18,347 nt of DNA, taken from Taibaiella sp047605615. GTDB lineage: Bacteria; Bacteroidota; Bacteroidia; Chitinophagales; Chitinophagaceae. Under the pieces are notes generated by a model, which was given only the letters and a program-made list of their open reading frames with translations, did not search any database and was not told the origin of the DNA. Every line of letters starts with the position of its first letter. Positions within the stretch are counted from its first letter, which is position 1. Of the stretch, positions 1 through 6,065 are shown in pieces. The stretch is taken from contig JASGFI010000050.1 of the NCBI GenBank assembly GCA_047605615.1, positions 1 to 18,347 on the forward strand. Reading direction: 5' to 3'. A program made the position numbers and the translations under genes.

Positions 1-50
1 CCAATGACATTAATTCCCTCTTATTTATGATAACTTAGAACACAACAGCC

Positions 51-72
51 CTGCCTGTCGTCGGAATGACAT
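51..72. repeat. fragment of a Bacteroidetes-type intergenic repeat
   Basis: Read on the minus strand this segment is gtcattccgacgacaggcag, resembling the arm of short dispersed palindromes common between genes in Bacteroidetes. No matching second arm is visible in the window. A second 'aatgacat' in the same orientation lies at 3-10, so a partner may lie left of the window. The assignment rests on resemblance alone. Confidence 0.3.
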
Positions 73-120
73 TTTAAACATATTAACTATAACACACCCG
101 GCCATCGCAAATAGGCGCGG

Positions 121-873
121 CTAAAAATGTTCTTTTTCGCTTAAATAACGCCATTTGCCCAAGGGCAGATTGCCCAGCACTACCCTACCTATCCTGATGC
201 GTTTAAGCCCTACCACCTTCAAGCCCACCAGCTCGCACATACGCCGTATCTGCCGCTTTTTACCTTGTTTCAATACAAAGCGCAATTGGTCTTTGTTGAC
301 CCATTCTACTTTGGCGGGCAGCAATTTTTCGCCGTCCAAGGAAAGGCCGTGGTTCAACAACGCCAAGCCATTTTCCCGTATATGGCCCGCAACCCTTACG
401 ATATATTCTTTTTCCACCTCGCTGTTTTCGCCTATCAGTTGCTTGGCTACCCTGCCATCTTGGGTCAATACCAACAAACCGGTGGAATCTATGTCCAAAC
501 GCCCGGCCGGGGCCAATCCGTATTGGTTGGCATCGCTGTAACGCAGGCCGCTTTTATCTTCCACCCATTGATTTTGTGCGTTTATCAAACTGGCGGCAGG
601 TTTGTAGCCTTTTTCGGCCTGCGCGCTTACGTACCCTACCGGCTTATGCAATAAAATAGTTGCCCGCTTGTCTTGTTGGCGTTGGCCTTCCATGGCCAAG
701 GTTATTTTGTCTTCATCCTTTACCCTATGGCCTTTTTCCCTTGTGGTAACGCCATTCACCTTTACCCAGCCCTTAAGTATGTACTCATCGGCCTCCCTGC
801 GGCTGCACATACCCAATACCGACATACGTTTGGCCAGCCGGGTAAGTCCTTCTGTTTCTTGCTCGTTTTCCAT
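121..873 (-). CDS. rluF: 23S rRNA pseudouridine synthase, RluF-type (RsuA family)
   Basis: Isomerises a specific uridine in ribosomal RNA to pseudouridine. Residues about 10-57 form an S4 RNA-binding domain (CSRREADEYI, then WVKVNG). The catalytic core carries GRLDIDSTGLL at about 124-134, where Asp127 is the expected nucleophile, then KEYIVRV, and near the end the family signature KRQIRRMCELVG. The closing PLGKWRYLSEKE is closer to RluF than to RsuA or RluB, so U2604 of 23S rRNA is the likely target; the exact site is inferred. It starts with ATG at 871-873, and at 250 residues lacks the long basic tail of enterobacterial RluF. The 309 bp upstream contain no gene, so it is probably transcribed alone. 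Confidence 0.88.
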   Translation of the reverse strand: MENEQETEGLTRLAKRMSVLGMCSRREADEYILKGWVKVNGVTTREKGHRVKDEDKITLAMEGQRQQDKRATILLHKPVGYVSAQAEKGYKPAASLINAQNQWVEDKSGLRYSDANQYGLAPAGRLDIDSTGLLVLTQDGRVAKQLIGENSEVEKEYIVRVAGHIRENGLALLNHGLSLDGEKLLPAKVEWVNKDQLRFVLKQGKKRQIRRMCELVGLKVVGLKRIRIGRVVLGNLPLGKWRYLSEKEHF

Positions 874-1182
874 TGAAATAAAAAATAATTTTCTTGCTAT
901 GCCGATTTTAGGAAGCAGTCCTTGCTTTGAATACTGTCTTTTTCAACAACTTTTGCCGTTTGTTTCGTTTCCGTTGCTTGCTTCCCCGTTTTGCTGTCGC
1001 AGGATGGCCCAAAAATGCGGTTACTAACAATAGTGTGCGTGAGTTTTTCATTTTACCGAAGTGTTTTTAACCTCTAAATTCTGCTCCGCTTGAAACTGCA
1101 AGGAACAATAAAATCCAAGGCGAAAGCAATTATTGGGCCGAATGTTGAGCCGACACATACCGCACTATTGGCGAAAAGCCCG
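874..1182. other. 309-bp gap without a supported gene
   Basis: This lies between the start of the pseudouridine synthase and the stop of the UbiA-family gene. I found no tRNA fold, no strong hairpin with a T-tract and no TAnnTTTG box on the minus strand that would drive the pseudouridine synthase. The open frames crossing it are extensions of frames opposite the coding strand and have no recognisable protein character. Confidence 0.5.
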
Positions 1183-2073
1183 TCACAACAGTAACAAATC
1201 CAAGATTGCGAAAGCCGCAAACACAATGCTGGCTATGCCATTGGCAGTCATGAAAGCTATATTGACCTTGCTCAAATCGTTGGGCTTTACCAATTGGTGC
1301 TGGTACAGGAGCATGCCGGAAAATACACCCACGCCAACCCAGTAAAGCCACCCAAAACCACCCAAGAAACCTGCCGCCACAACGAATAGCGCAGAGAAAA
1401 AATGAAGTATGGTGGAAACGGCCAAAGCACCCTTCTGCCCCAATGCGGCAGGTATGGAATGTAGCTTTTGGTTACGGTCAAAATCTTCGTCTTGCATGGC
1501 ATAGATGATATCGAAACCGCTTACCCAGGTAATGACCGCAAAAGAAAACAACAAGGGCAACCAATGGAAATAACCGGTAACGCTAAGGTACGCGCCTATG
1601 GGGGCCAACGACAAACCAAGCCCCAAAACTATATGGCACAAGGCCGTGAAACGCTTGGTGTAACTGTAAAACAACACCACAAACAAAGCTACCGGCGACA
1701 AATAGAAACAAATGCGGTTGATGAACCAAGTGCAGGTTACAAACAATATACAATTCAGCATGGTAAAGACGAGGGCATGCCGAGGTTTGATAACGCCTGC
1801 CGGCACCTCGCGCATGGCAGTACGCGGGTTGAGCGCATCGTAACGCCTGTCGAGGTAACGGTTGAAAGCCATGGCCGCGCTGCGGGCAAAAACCATGCAC
1901 AACAACATCAATGCCAACAAATGCCATTTGAATGTTTGTCGTTCGCGCAGCACCGCCAGCGAAAACCCAATGAGGGCAAACGGCATGGCAAATATGGTGT
2001 GGCTGAATTTTACCAAGGAAAGGTATTTGCTTACTACCCCTGGCGCAGGTTGTGCCGATATGGTGTTACTCAT
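1183..2073 (-). CDS. UbiA-family prenyltransferase, candidate MqnP
   Basis: Integral membrane enzyme that attaches a polyprenyl chain to an aromatic acid. Both Asp-rich prenyl diphosphate/Mg sites are visible: NRYLDRRYD at residues 71-79, and DEDFD at 195-199 after SGFDIIYAM. The rest is mostly hydrophobic helices; 296 residues is normal for the family. The frame is open for 64 more codons upstream, but that part overlaps the DUF1573 gene and is unlike the family, so I use the ATG at 2071-2073, 8 nt after the upstream stop. The sequence resembles the 'UbiA-like' branch that serves as MqnP in the futalosine menaquinone route; as Bacteroidetes generally use menaquinone, MqnP is a better guess than ubiquinone UbiA. 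No other mqn gene is in the window, so substrate is inferred. Confidence 0.85.
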   Translation of the reverse strand: MSNTISAQPAPGVVSKYLSLVKFSHTIFAMPFALIGFSLAVLRERQTFKWHLLALMLLCMVFARSAAMAFNRYLDRRYDALNPRTAMREVPAGVIKPRHALVFTMLNCILFVTCTWFINRICFYLSPVALFVVLFYSYTKRFTALCHIVLGLGLSLAPIGAYLSVTGYFHWLPLLFSFAVITWVSGFDIIYAMQDEDFDRNQKLHSIPAALGQKGALAVSTILHFFSALFVVAAGFLGGFGWLYWVGVGVFSGMLLYQHQLVKPNDLSKVNIAFMTANGIASIVFAAFAILDLLLL

Positions 2074-2081
2074 AAATAAAT

Positions 2082-2585
2082 TTAATCTGCCGTTACCTCT
2101 GCATCGAAACTTACGGAAACCCTTTCTCTGTCGGCATTGGAGGTTATCAATACATTCTTGTGGTTCTTGCCCTTGCGCCCTTTGGTGTTGAACTCCACCA
2201 CTATATCGCCCTCGTTGCCGGGCATTACCGGCTCGCGCGAAAAGGTAGGTACCGTACAGCCACAACTTGCCTGCGCATCCGAAATCATCAGTGGGTTTTT
2301 GCCCGTATTCCTGAATTTAAAGCTGTGCCTTACTTTTTCTCCTTCTTTCACCTTGCCAAAATCAAAATGTTCTTCGGGGAAGAATATTTGCGTTTTGGGC
2401 AACGACTTTACTTGTTTTTCCCTTGCATTGCGCTCGGCCAGTTCGGTAGCATGTGGCGGTGGCGTACCTACGCCATATTTGTTGTACAAGGCCCTGCTGC
2501 TGATACCGGAAATTTCTATCACCGCTATCGTTAGCAGCGACAGCGTGGCTGCCGTCAACAAAATAGTTTTGAGTTGGGTGTTCAT
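2082..2585 (-). CDS. DUF1573 domain protein, membrane-anchored or secreted
   Basis: The 167-residue protein opens with a hydrophobic segment (about residues 7-27) that acts as a signal peptide or N-terminal anchor, so the rest is probably periplasmic. Residues about 66-165 match DUF1573: FDFGKVKEGEKVRHSFKFRN, then the hallmark ASCGCT (Cys108 and Cys110), and GDIVVEFNTKGRKG. DUF1573 has an immunoglobulin-like beta-sandwich fold and is very common in Bacteroidetes; no reaction is known. The UbiA-family gene follows 8 nt after the stop, so the two are probably co-transcribed. A TACCTTTG box lies upstream. Confidence 0.85.
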   Translation of the reverse strand: MNTQLKTILLTAATLSLLTIAVIEISGISSRALYNKYGVGTPPPHATELAERNAREKQVKSLPKTQIFFPEEHFDFGKVKEGEKVRHSFKFRNTGKNPLMISDAQASCGCTVPTFSREPVMPGNEGDIVVEFNTKGRKGKNHKNVLITSNADRERVSVSFDAEVTAD

Positions 2586-2617
2586 GTATTGCTATTAAAA
2601 GGATTCAAGCGTAGCGG

Positions 2618-2625
2618 CAAAGGTA
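2618..2625 (-). promoter_or_regulatory. possible -7 box upstream of the DUF1573 gene
   Basis: On the minus strand this reads TACCTTTG, matching the Bacteroidetes -7 element TAnnTTTG, and sits 32 bp before the ATG. No good TTTG lies 19-21 nt further upstream, so support is from the -7 element only. Confidence 0.35.
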
Positions 2626-2700
2626 GCAGGAAAATCTTGTATGGTTTGTTTCAAAAAACATTTGCCTACCCCCGAAGGTACGAAGGCAACAACAAGTACG

Positions 2701-2755
2701 GCCGGCGAACGAACCCTTTCCTGTGCCGCTAAAACCAAGTTATCTTTGAACCAAA
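2701..2755. repeat. 55-bp direct repeat, copy 1
   Basis: It matches 4141-4195 in 53 of 55 positions; the differences are C/T at the third base and C/G at the 21st. Identity stops abruptly on the left. On the right it fades into short shared AT-rich sequence just before the stop codon of the neighbouring gene. On the minus strand the reading WFKDNLVLAA(Q/H)ERVRSPA is open in both copies, but it is in frame with neither neighbouring gene. The plus strand contains TATCTTTG in both copies. With copy 2 it bounds the two AT-rich lipoprotein genes. Confidence 0.9.
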
Positions 2756-2764
2756 CTAAACAAT

Positions 2765-3355
2765 TTACAATCCAGTTTTTAGAGGTGGCCACATAGTTGA
2801 AGGGGAATGTATTAATTGCCCCCTATAAAAGAAAAGTTGCCTTTCGTACCCCACTTCCCTTGACCCAATTAAATCCTTTTTAAATCTCTTTAAATATAAG
2901 GGTACATAATCTGTGCCATAATATTTATGATTAACAGAAAACATATCAATGTCATCGGGTTTTAAAATCTTAGTCTTCTCAAAATCATAATATTCTGCTA
3001 CTACGAAAAGTTGGTAGTTCATGCTTTCATAATGTTTCTTCAGGGCATTCAAAGGAACACAAACCCTCGAATGACAGTTTGGCGACCACATATATACAAC
3101 TGACGTGCCATACGACTTCAACATTTCACGTAATTGAACTCCATTTATCGATATAAAATCTTCCTTAGCATGAGATGAAGCGTCTTTAGCGTAAACCTTA
3201 ATATGCCCTTGTTGTTCTTTGGTAAGTTTCTTATATCCACTATAAAATCCCGGCGTATTCGTTATAAAACATCCCTGAGATGTAACTTGAAACAAAACAA
3301 CAAGGACAATAAGAATTATCCTTGTTGTTAATTTAATGAAATGTGTATTCAACAT
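2765..3355 (-). CDS. putative lipoprotein with thioredoxin-like CxxxxC motif
   Basis: I do not recognise a named family. The 196-residue protein begins with a hydrophobic helix and a lipobox ending SQGC (Cys29), so it is probably an exported lipoprotein. Around residues 83-107, a hydrophobic strand (SVVYMW) followed by SPNCHSRVC and a helix resembles the strand-Cys-helix start of a thioredoxin fold. The cysteines (94 and 99) are spaced CxxxxC rather than the usual CxxC, so redox activity is uncertain; metal binding or a structural disulfide are alternatives. ATG start; it follows the next lipoprotein gene by 3 nt, so the two form an operon. Base composition is AT-rich (17 G+C in 60 at 2941-3000), and the pair lies between 55-bp direct repeats. 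Confidence 0.6.
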   Translation of the reverse strand: MLNTHFIKLTTRIILIVLVVLFQVTSQGCFITNTPGFYSGYKKLTKEQQGHIKVYAKDASSHAKEDFISINGVQLREMLKSYGTSVVYMWSPNCHSRVCVPLNALKKHYESMNYQLFVVAEYYDFEKTKILKPDDIDMFSVNHKYYGTDYVPLYLKRFKKDLIGSREVGYERQLFFYRGQLIHSPSTMWPPLKTGL

Positions 3356-3358
3356 AGG

Positions 3359-3877
3359 TTATTCGTATATCATTACAGGAATTTCGTATGCTCCATATAC
3401 ACCTAAACTCATGTTTATGGGGTACTCACCCTTGGGGGCTACTACAGTTATTCCATCAGACCCAACATTAATAATATCCTCATCAATGTATAATTTTTTT
3501 GAACTATCTTCAAATACCAAATCCTCATCTACCCATACTTCAACATAATAGCTGCCGTTCTCGTCTTGAAAAAATGGGGACTGTTTAAATGATGCGACAT
3601 TATTCCCTTGTTGTTCAGGATCCCTTCTGAAATTACATAACCCCCCGCCAGCACAATCTCTTTTTGCACGTCCCCATTCATCCCAAATCCATCTCCATTC
3701 AAGAGTAATAGAACTCATCTCTGTACTAGACTCTGAACTAGACATTATTTGCATTGGTTCATTTGCCTTACTTGTTGAATCTGTAATCTCTGTACTTTCT
3801 TTTTGGCAAGAATAGAACATCGTCATACCAAATAACCCCACTGTAACGGCAGTAGTCGTCAAAATTAATTTCTTCAA
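3359..3877 (-). CDS. putative small lipoprotein of unknown function
   Basis: I do not recognise this family. The start appears to be TTG at 3875-3877, chosen because it gives a clean lipoprotein signal: MKKLIL, a hydrophobic stretch, then FYSCQKES with Cys24 as the lipidation site, a typical Bacteroidetes arrangement. A Ser/Thr/Glu-rich linker (about 25-58) follows, then a Trp-rich patch (WRWIWDEWGRAKRDC), a second Cys six residues later (CAGGGLC), and a C-terminal half that looks beta-rich. At 172 residues it is a plausible surface or periplasmic protein. It is AT-rich (21 G+C in 60 at 3721-3780). Its stop lies 3 nt before the start of the thioredoxin-like lipoprotein gene, indicating one transcript. 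No TAnnTTTG box was found upstream. Confidence 0.55.
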   Translation of the reverse strand: MKKLILTTTAVTVGLFGMTMFYSCQKESTEITDSTSKANEPMQIMSSSESSTEMSSITLEWRWIWDEWGRAKRDCAGGGLCNFRRDPEQQGNNVASFKQSPFFQDENGSYYVEVWVDEDLVFEDSSKKLYIDEDIINVGSDGITVVAPKGEYPINMSLGVYGAYEIPVMIYE

Positions 3878-4140
3878 TTTTTGAGAAATTAATTATCTTT
3901 CTTTTCGCAAAACGCAGGGCTAAGATTGTTATTCCCTGTATGGTTGTAAGAAATATCTTAAAATTTGCGAATGGTAAGCGTTCCCATTGTTTTGTAAACT
4001 CTTACATGAGTGGTGTTGAAACGTCCGTAGGCTGGCTCTCAAGCTATTGCTGCGAAGGTAAACTAATTATCCGGCATGTTTGCTATTTTTAAAAACATGG
4101 CTTTTTTACGCAAACAATTAAAAATGCACCTTGCTCCCCT
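3878..4140. other. non-coding leader between the lipoprotein pair and repeat copy 2
   Basis: This must hold the promoter of the lipoprotein pair, read leftward. I see no full TAnnTTTG box on the minus strand; the nearest is TACCTTCG around 4050-4057, one base off. There are short A/T runs and a weak AATGG/CCATT hairpin near 3969-3986. No gene or RNA fold is supported. Confidence 0.4.
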
Positions 4141-4195
4141 GCTGGCGAACGAACCCTTTCGTGTGCCGCTAAAACCAAGTTATCTTTGAACCAAA
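4141..4195. repeat. 55-bp direct repeat, copy 2
   Basis: Second copy of the repeat at 2701-2755, two mismatches in 55. It begins 8 nt beyond the pabB stop codon when read on the minus strand. This is almost the same place that copy 1 holds relative to the thioredoxin-like lipoprotein stop (9 nt). Confidence 0.9.
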
Positions 4196-4203
4196 ACCAT
4201 AAT

Positions 4204-5478
4204 TTATTCCTGTATAAACAATTGCTCCAAGGCTTGGGCTTTAAGGCGTGTTTCGGCCCATTCGGCTTCCGGGTTGCTGTCGAAGGTTATGGCACCGCCG
4301 GTTTGGTACCTCAAGTAACGGGTAGCTCCATTGTACAGCAAACTACGTATCACTACATTGAAATCGGCATCGCCGGCAGGGTTGCGGTAGCCTACCGTTC
4401 CCGAAAACAACTCGCGCCTGCATGGCTCGTATTTGTCGGTCAATTGCATCACCTTAACCTTGGGTGCCCCCGTCATGCTACCCATGGGGAAGGCAGCGTC
4501 AAAAGCCGCTTTCAACGTACTGCCCGGAGCCAACTGGGCAACTATGGTCGATATAAGCTGGTGTACCTGCGGGAACGAATATACGCCCAACAGTTCCGTT
4601 ACCTTGACCGAACCAAGTGCCGCACACCGCGACAGGTCGTTGCGCACCAAATCTACAATCATGATGTTTTCGGCTCGTTCTTTCGGGTCGTGGAGCAATT
4701 GCCATTTCAATGCCTCGTCTTCCGTATCGTCCTTGCCCCGTTTAACGGTGCCCTTAATGGGTTGGCATATCAATTCGTTGCCTTTTTTGTGAAGGTAACG
4801 CTCCGGGCTGGCGCATATCAGCCAGCTCCCTTCGTTTCTATACAAGGCCGCAAACGGCGCAGGGTTATTTTTGTTCAACAACATGAAAAGCCTGAGCGGG
4901 TCCAGCACCACGTTTTCGGCCTGCGCCCCCGAACAAAAATTCATCTCGTAACAATCGCCACTGGCTATATGATGCTTGATGCAATCGACCGCCGATACAT
5001 AACTTTCTTTGGTAAAAAAATAATCCCATTCAATTCTTGGCGGCTTTGCAAAATAAACAGGCAAGGGCAAGGCCAATATTTCGTACAAAATAATTTCGGC
5101 CTCCAAGTCATAAGATTCTATGCGCAGCGCATGTTCGCGGTGATTTATGTAGAAAACCACTTGGGGCTGATACCAAAAACTGTCGCCAAAGCCAGTGTTG
5201 GCGGGCTTGCTGCTTGCCAGGCAAGGCTCCAAAAAATTCTTGTAATCGTAATTGGCGTGGCCAAAGAGCCACGCACCTTGCAAATCGTCCAAGTTGGCGA
5301 CACGTTGTGCTATGCCCCCGGCGGCAAGCAGTTCGTAGCGAACAGGTTCGTTGTTGTACAGGTTGTTGTCGAAGAAAGAAAAAGTGCCGAACCTTTGCAA
5401 CCAGTTCAGCACTTTATTTTTTACCGTGCGCAACTCGTCCGGGGGGAAAGAGCGCACGGCAAATGATTTAGTCGTCAT
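4204..5478 (-). CDS. pabB: aminodeoxychorismate synthase component I
   Basis: Converts chorismate, with ammonia from a glutamine amidotransferase partner, to 4-amino-4-deoxychorismate in the folate branch. The 424-residue protein has the chorismate-binding domain in its C-terminal two-thirds: GDCYEMN (174-180), PERY (225-228), PIKGT (240-244), a VDLVRNDLSR block (275-284), HQLIST and MTGAPK (335-340). Lys242 in PIKGT separates PabB from anthranilate synthase, which has Ala there, so PabB is preferred over TrpE. I use the ATG at 5476-5478, not the in-frame TTG four codons earlier. The gene starts 21 nt after the stop of the acidic-protein gene. No amidotransferase (pabA) or lyase (pabC) is adjacent. 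Confidence 0.92.
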   Translation of the reverse strand: MTTKSFAVRSFPPDELRTVKNKVLNWLQRFGTFSFFDNNLYNNEPVRYELLAAGGIAQRVANLDDLQGAWLFGHANYDYKNFLEPCLASSKPANTGFGDSFWYQPQVVFYINHREHALRIESYDLEAEIILYEILALPLPVYFAKPPRIEWDYFFTKESYVSAVDCIKHHIASGDCYEMNFCSGAQAENVVLDPLRLFMLLNKNNPAPFAALYRNEGSWLICASPERYLHKKGNELICQPIKGTVKRGKDDTEDEALKWQLLHDPKERAENIMIVDLVRNDLSRCAALGSVKVTELLGVYSFPQVHQLISTIVAQLAPGSTLKAAFDAAFPMGSMTGAPKVKVMQLTDKYEPCRRELFSGTVGYRNPAGDADFNVVIRSLLYNGATRYLRYQTGGAITFDSNPEAEWAETRLKAQALEQLFIQE

Positions 5479-5499
5479 CGAATGTAGCAATGGCTTTTA

Positions 5500-5955
5500 T
5501 TAAAAGTCATCATCATCGTCATCAAAACCGCCGCCGCCGAAGTCGCCCAAGCCCAAGTCGCTGAAATCATCGTCAAAGTCATCGCCGCCCTTTTTCTTGG
5601 GCGCGCTGCCGCCCTTGCGCGATTTGGGCAAATCGAACTCTTCAAAATCGGGATCTTCGTCAGCAAACTCGTCTTCTTCAAACCCTTCTTCGTCCAAATC
5701 GAAATCATCGTCATCGTCATCATCTTCATCTTCATCTTCTTCGTCATCCGAAGATCGGCTTTTTTTAGGAGCAGCTTTGGCAGATTTTACGGAAACTTTT
5801 TTCTTTGGCGCCCCTTCTTCAAAAAGGTCGTCATCGTCATCATCCAAATCATCGTCTTCATGCGCAAATTTTGACGATTTTTTAGCCGCGGCGGCCTTCT
5901 TGGCCGGTGCAACTGCGTTCTTTACGGTAGCCTTTTTTTCTGAATTAGCTTTCAT
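5500..5955 (-). CDS. acidic/basic low-complexity protein, unknown function
   Basis: A 151-residue protein of alternating charge blocks and little else. The N-terminus (1-30) is Lys/Ala-rich like histone H1 tails (AKKAAAAKKSSK). Next come acidic runs (about 34-47), a Lys-rich spacer (GAPKKKVSVKSAKAAPKKSR), a long Asp/Glu block (about 69-107), another Lys patch (RKGGSAPKKKGG) and a Gly/Phe/Asp tail ending GGGGFDDDDDDF. It has no signal peptide and no folded domain and is surely disordered. An ATG at 6069 would overlap purA; the ATG at 5953-5955 is chosen because the sequence upstream of it lacks the charge pattern. It sits between purA and pabB in the same direction. A TAGTTTTG box at 5962-5969 is very close to the start. 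Proteins like this can bind basic or nucleic-acid partners, but no function can be assigned. Confidence 0.75.
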   Translation of the reverse strand: MKANSEKKATVKNAVAPAKKAAAAKKSSKFAHEDDDLDDDDDDLFEEGAPKKKVSVKSAKAAPKKSRSSDDEEDEDEDDDDDDDFDLDEEGFEEDEFADEDPDFEEFDLPKSRKGGSAPKKKGGDDFDDDFSDLGLGDFGGGGFDDDDDDF

Positions 5956-6065
5956 AGTACTCAAAACTATTATCAGGTTTTTTGAAATTACGGTGTAAAT
6001 TTTTATCAGTTTTTCGGTTCTACAAAATTTTTCTTGAAAATTATGGAATCGTTGGTTTGGGTTAA

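Larger units (their letters stand above)
2701..4195. other. repeat-bounded AT-rich accessory segment
   Basis: A 1,440-bp unit (55-bp repeat plus 1,385 bp) interrupts an otherwise housekeeping gene run between pabB and the DUF1573 gene. It carries only two unrecognised lipoprotein genes. Base composition drops visibly: 17 G+C in 60 at 2941-3000, against 36 in 60 at 9601-9660. Direct repeats at both ends suggest gain or loss through the repeats. No transposase, integrase or terminal inverted repeat is present, so it is not called an insertion sequence. Confidence 0.45.

Noticed and set aside
2595..2792. Open frame of 65 codons across repeat copy 1
   Set aside because: It overlaps the lipoprotein gene end and an intergenic promoter region, has no protein-like features beyond the repeat and resembles no family.
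2701..4195. Insertion sequence or integron cassette
   Set aside because: No transposase, terminal inverted repeats or attC core sites are present; direct repeats alone do not justify either label.
4186..5466. Long plus-strand frame of 426 codons opposite pabB
   Set aside because: It is the antisense shadow of a clear PabB with all motifs; the antisense protein has no recognisable domain.
5515..5740. Repeated tcatcg/tcttca triplets, first looked like a microsatellite or CRISPR-like repeat
   Set aside because: They are codons for Asp/Glu runs in the acidic protein, with no regular spacer or unit length.
5597..5998. Ser-rich plus-strand frame opposite the acidic protein
   Set aside because: The poly-Ser runs are simply the complement of GAT/GAC/GAA codons; the minus-strand reading has better context and a sensible start.
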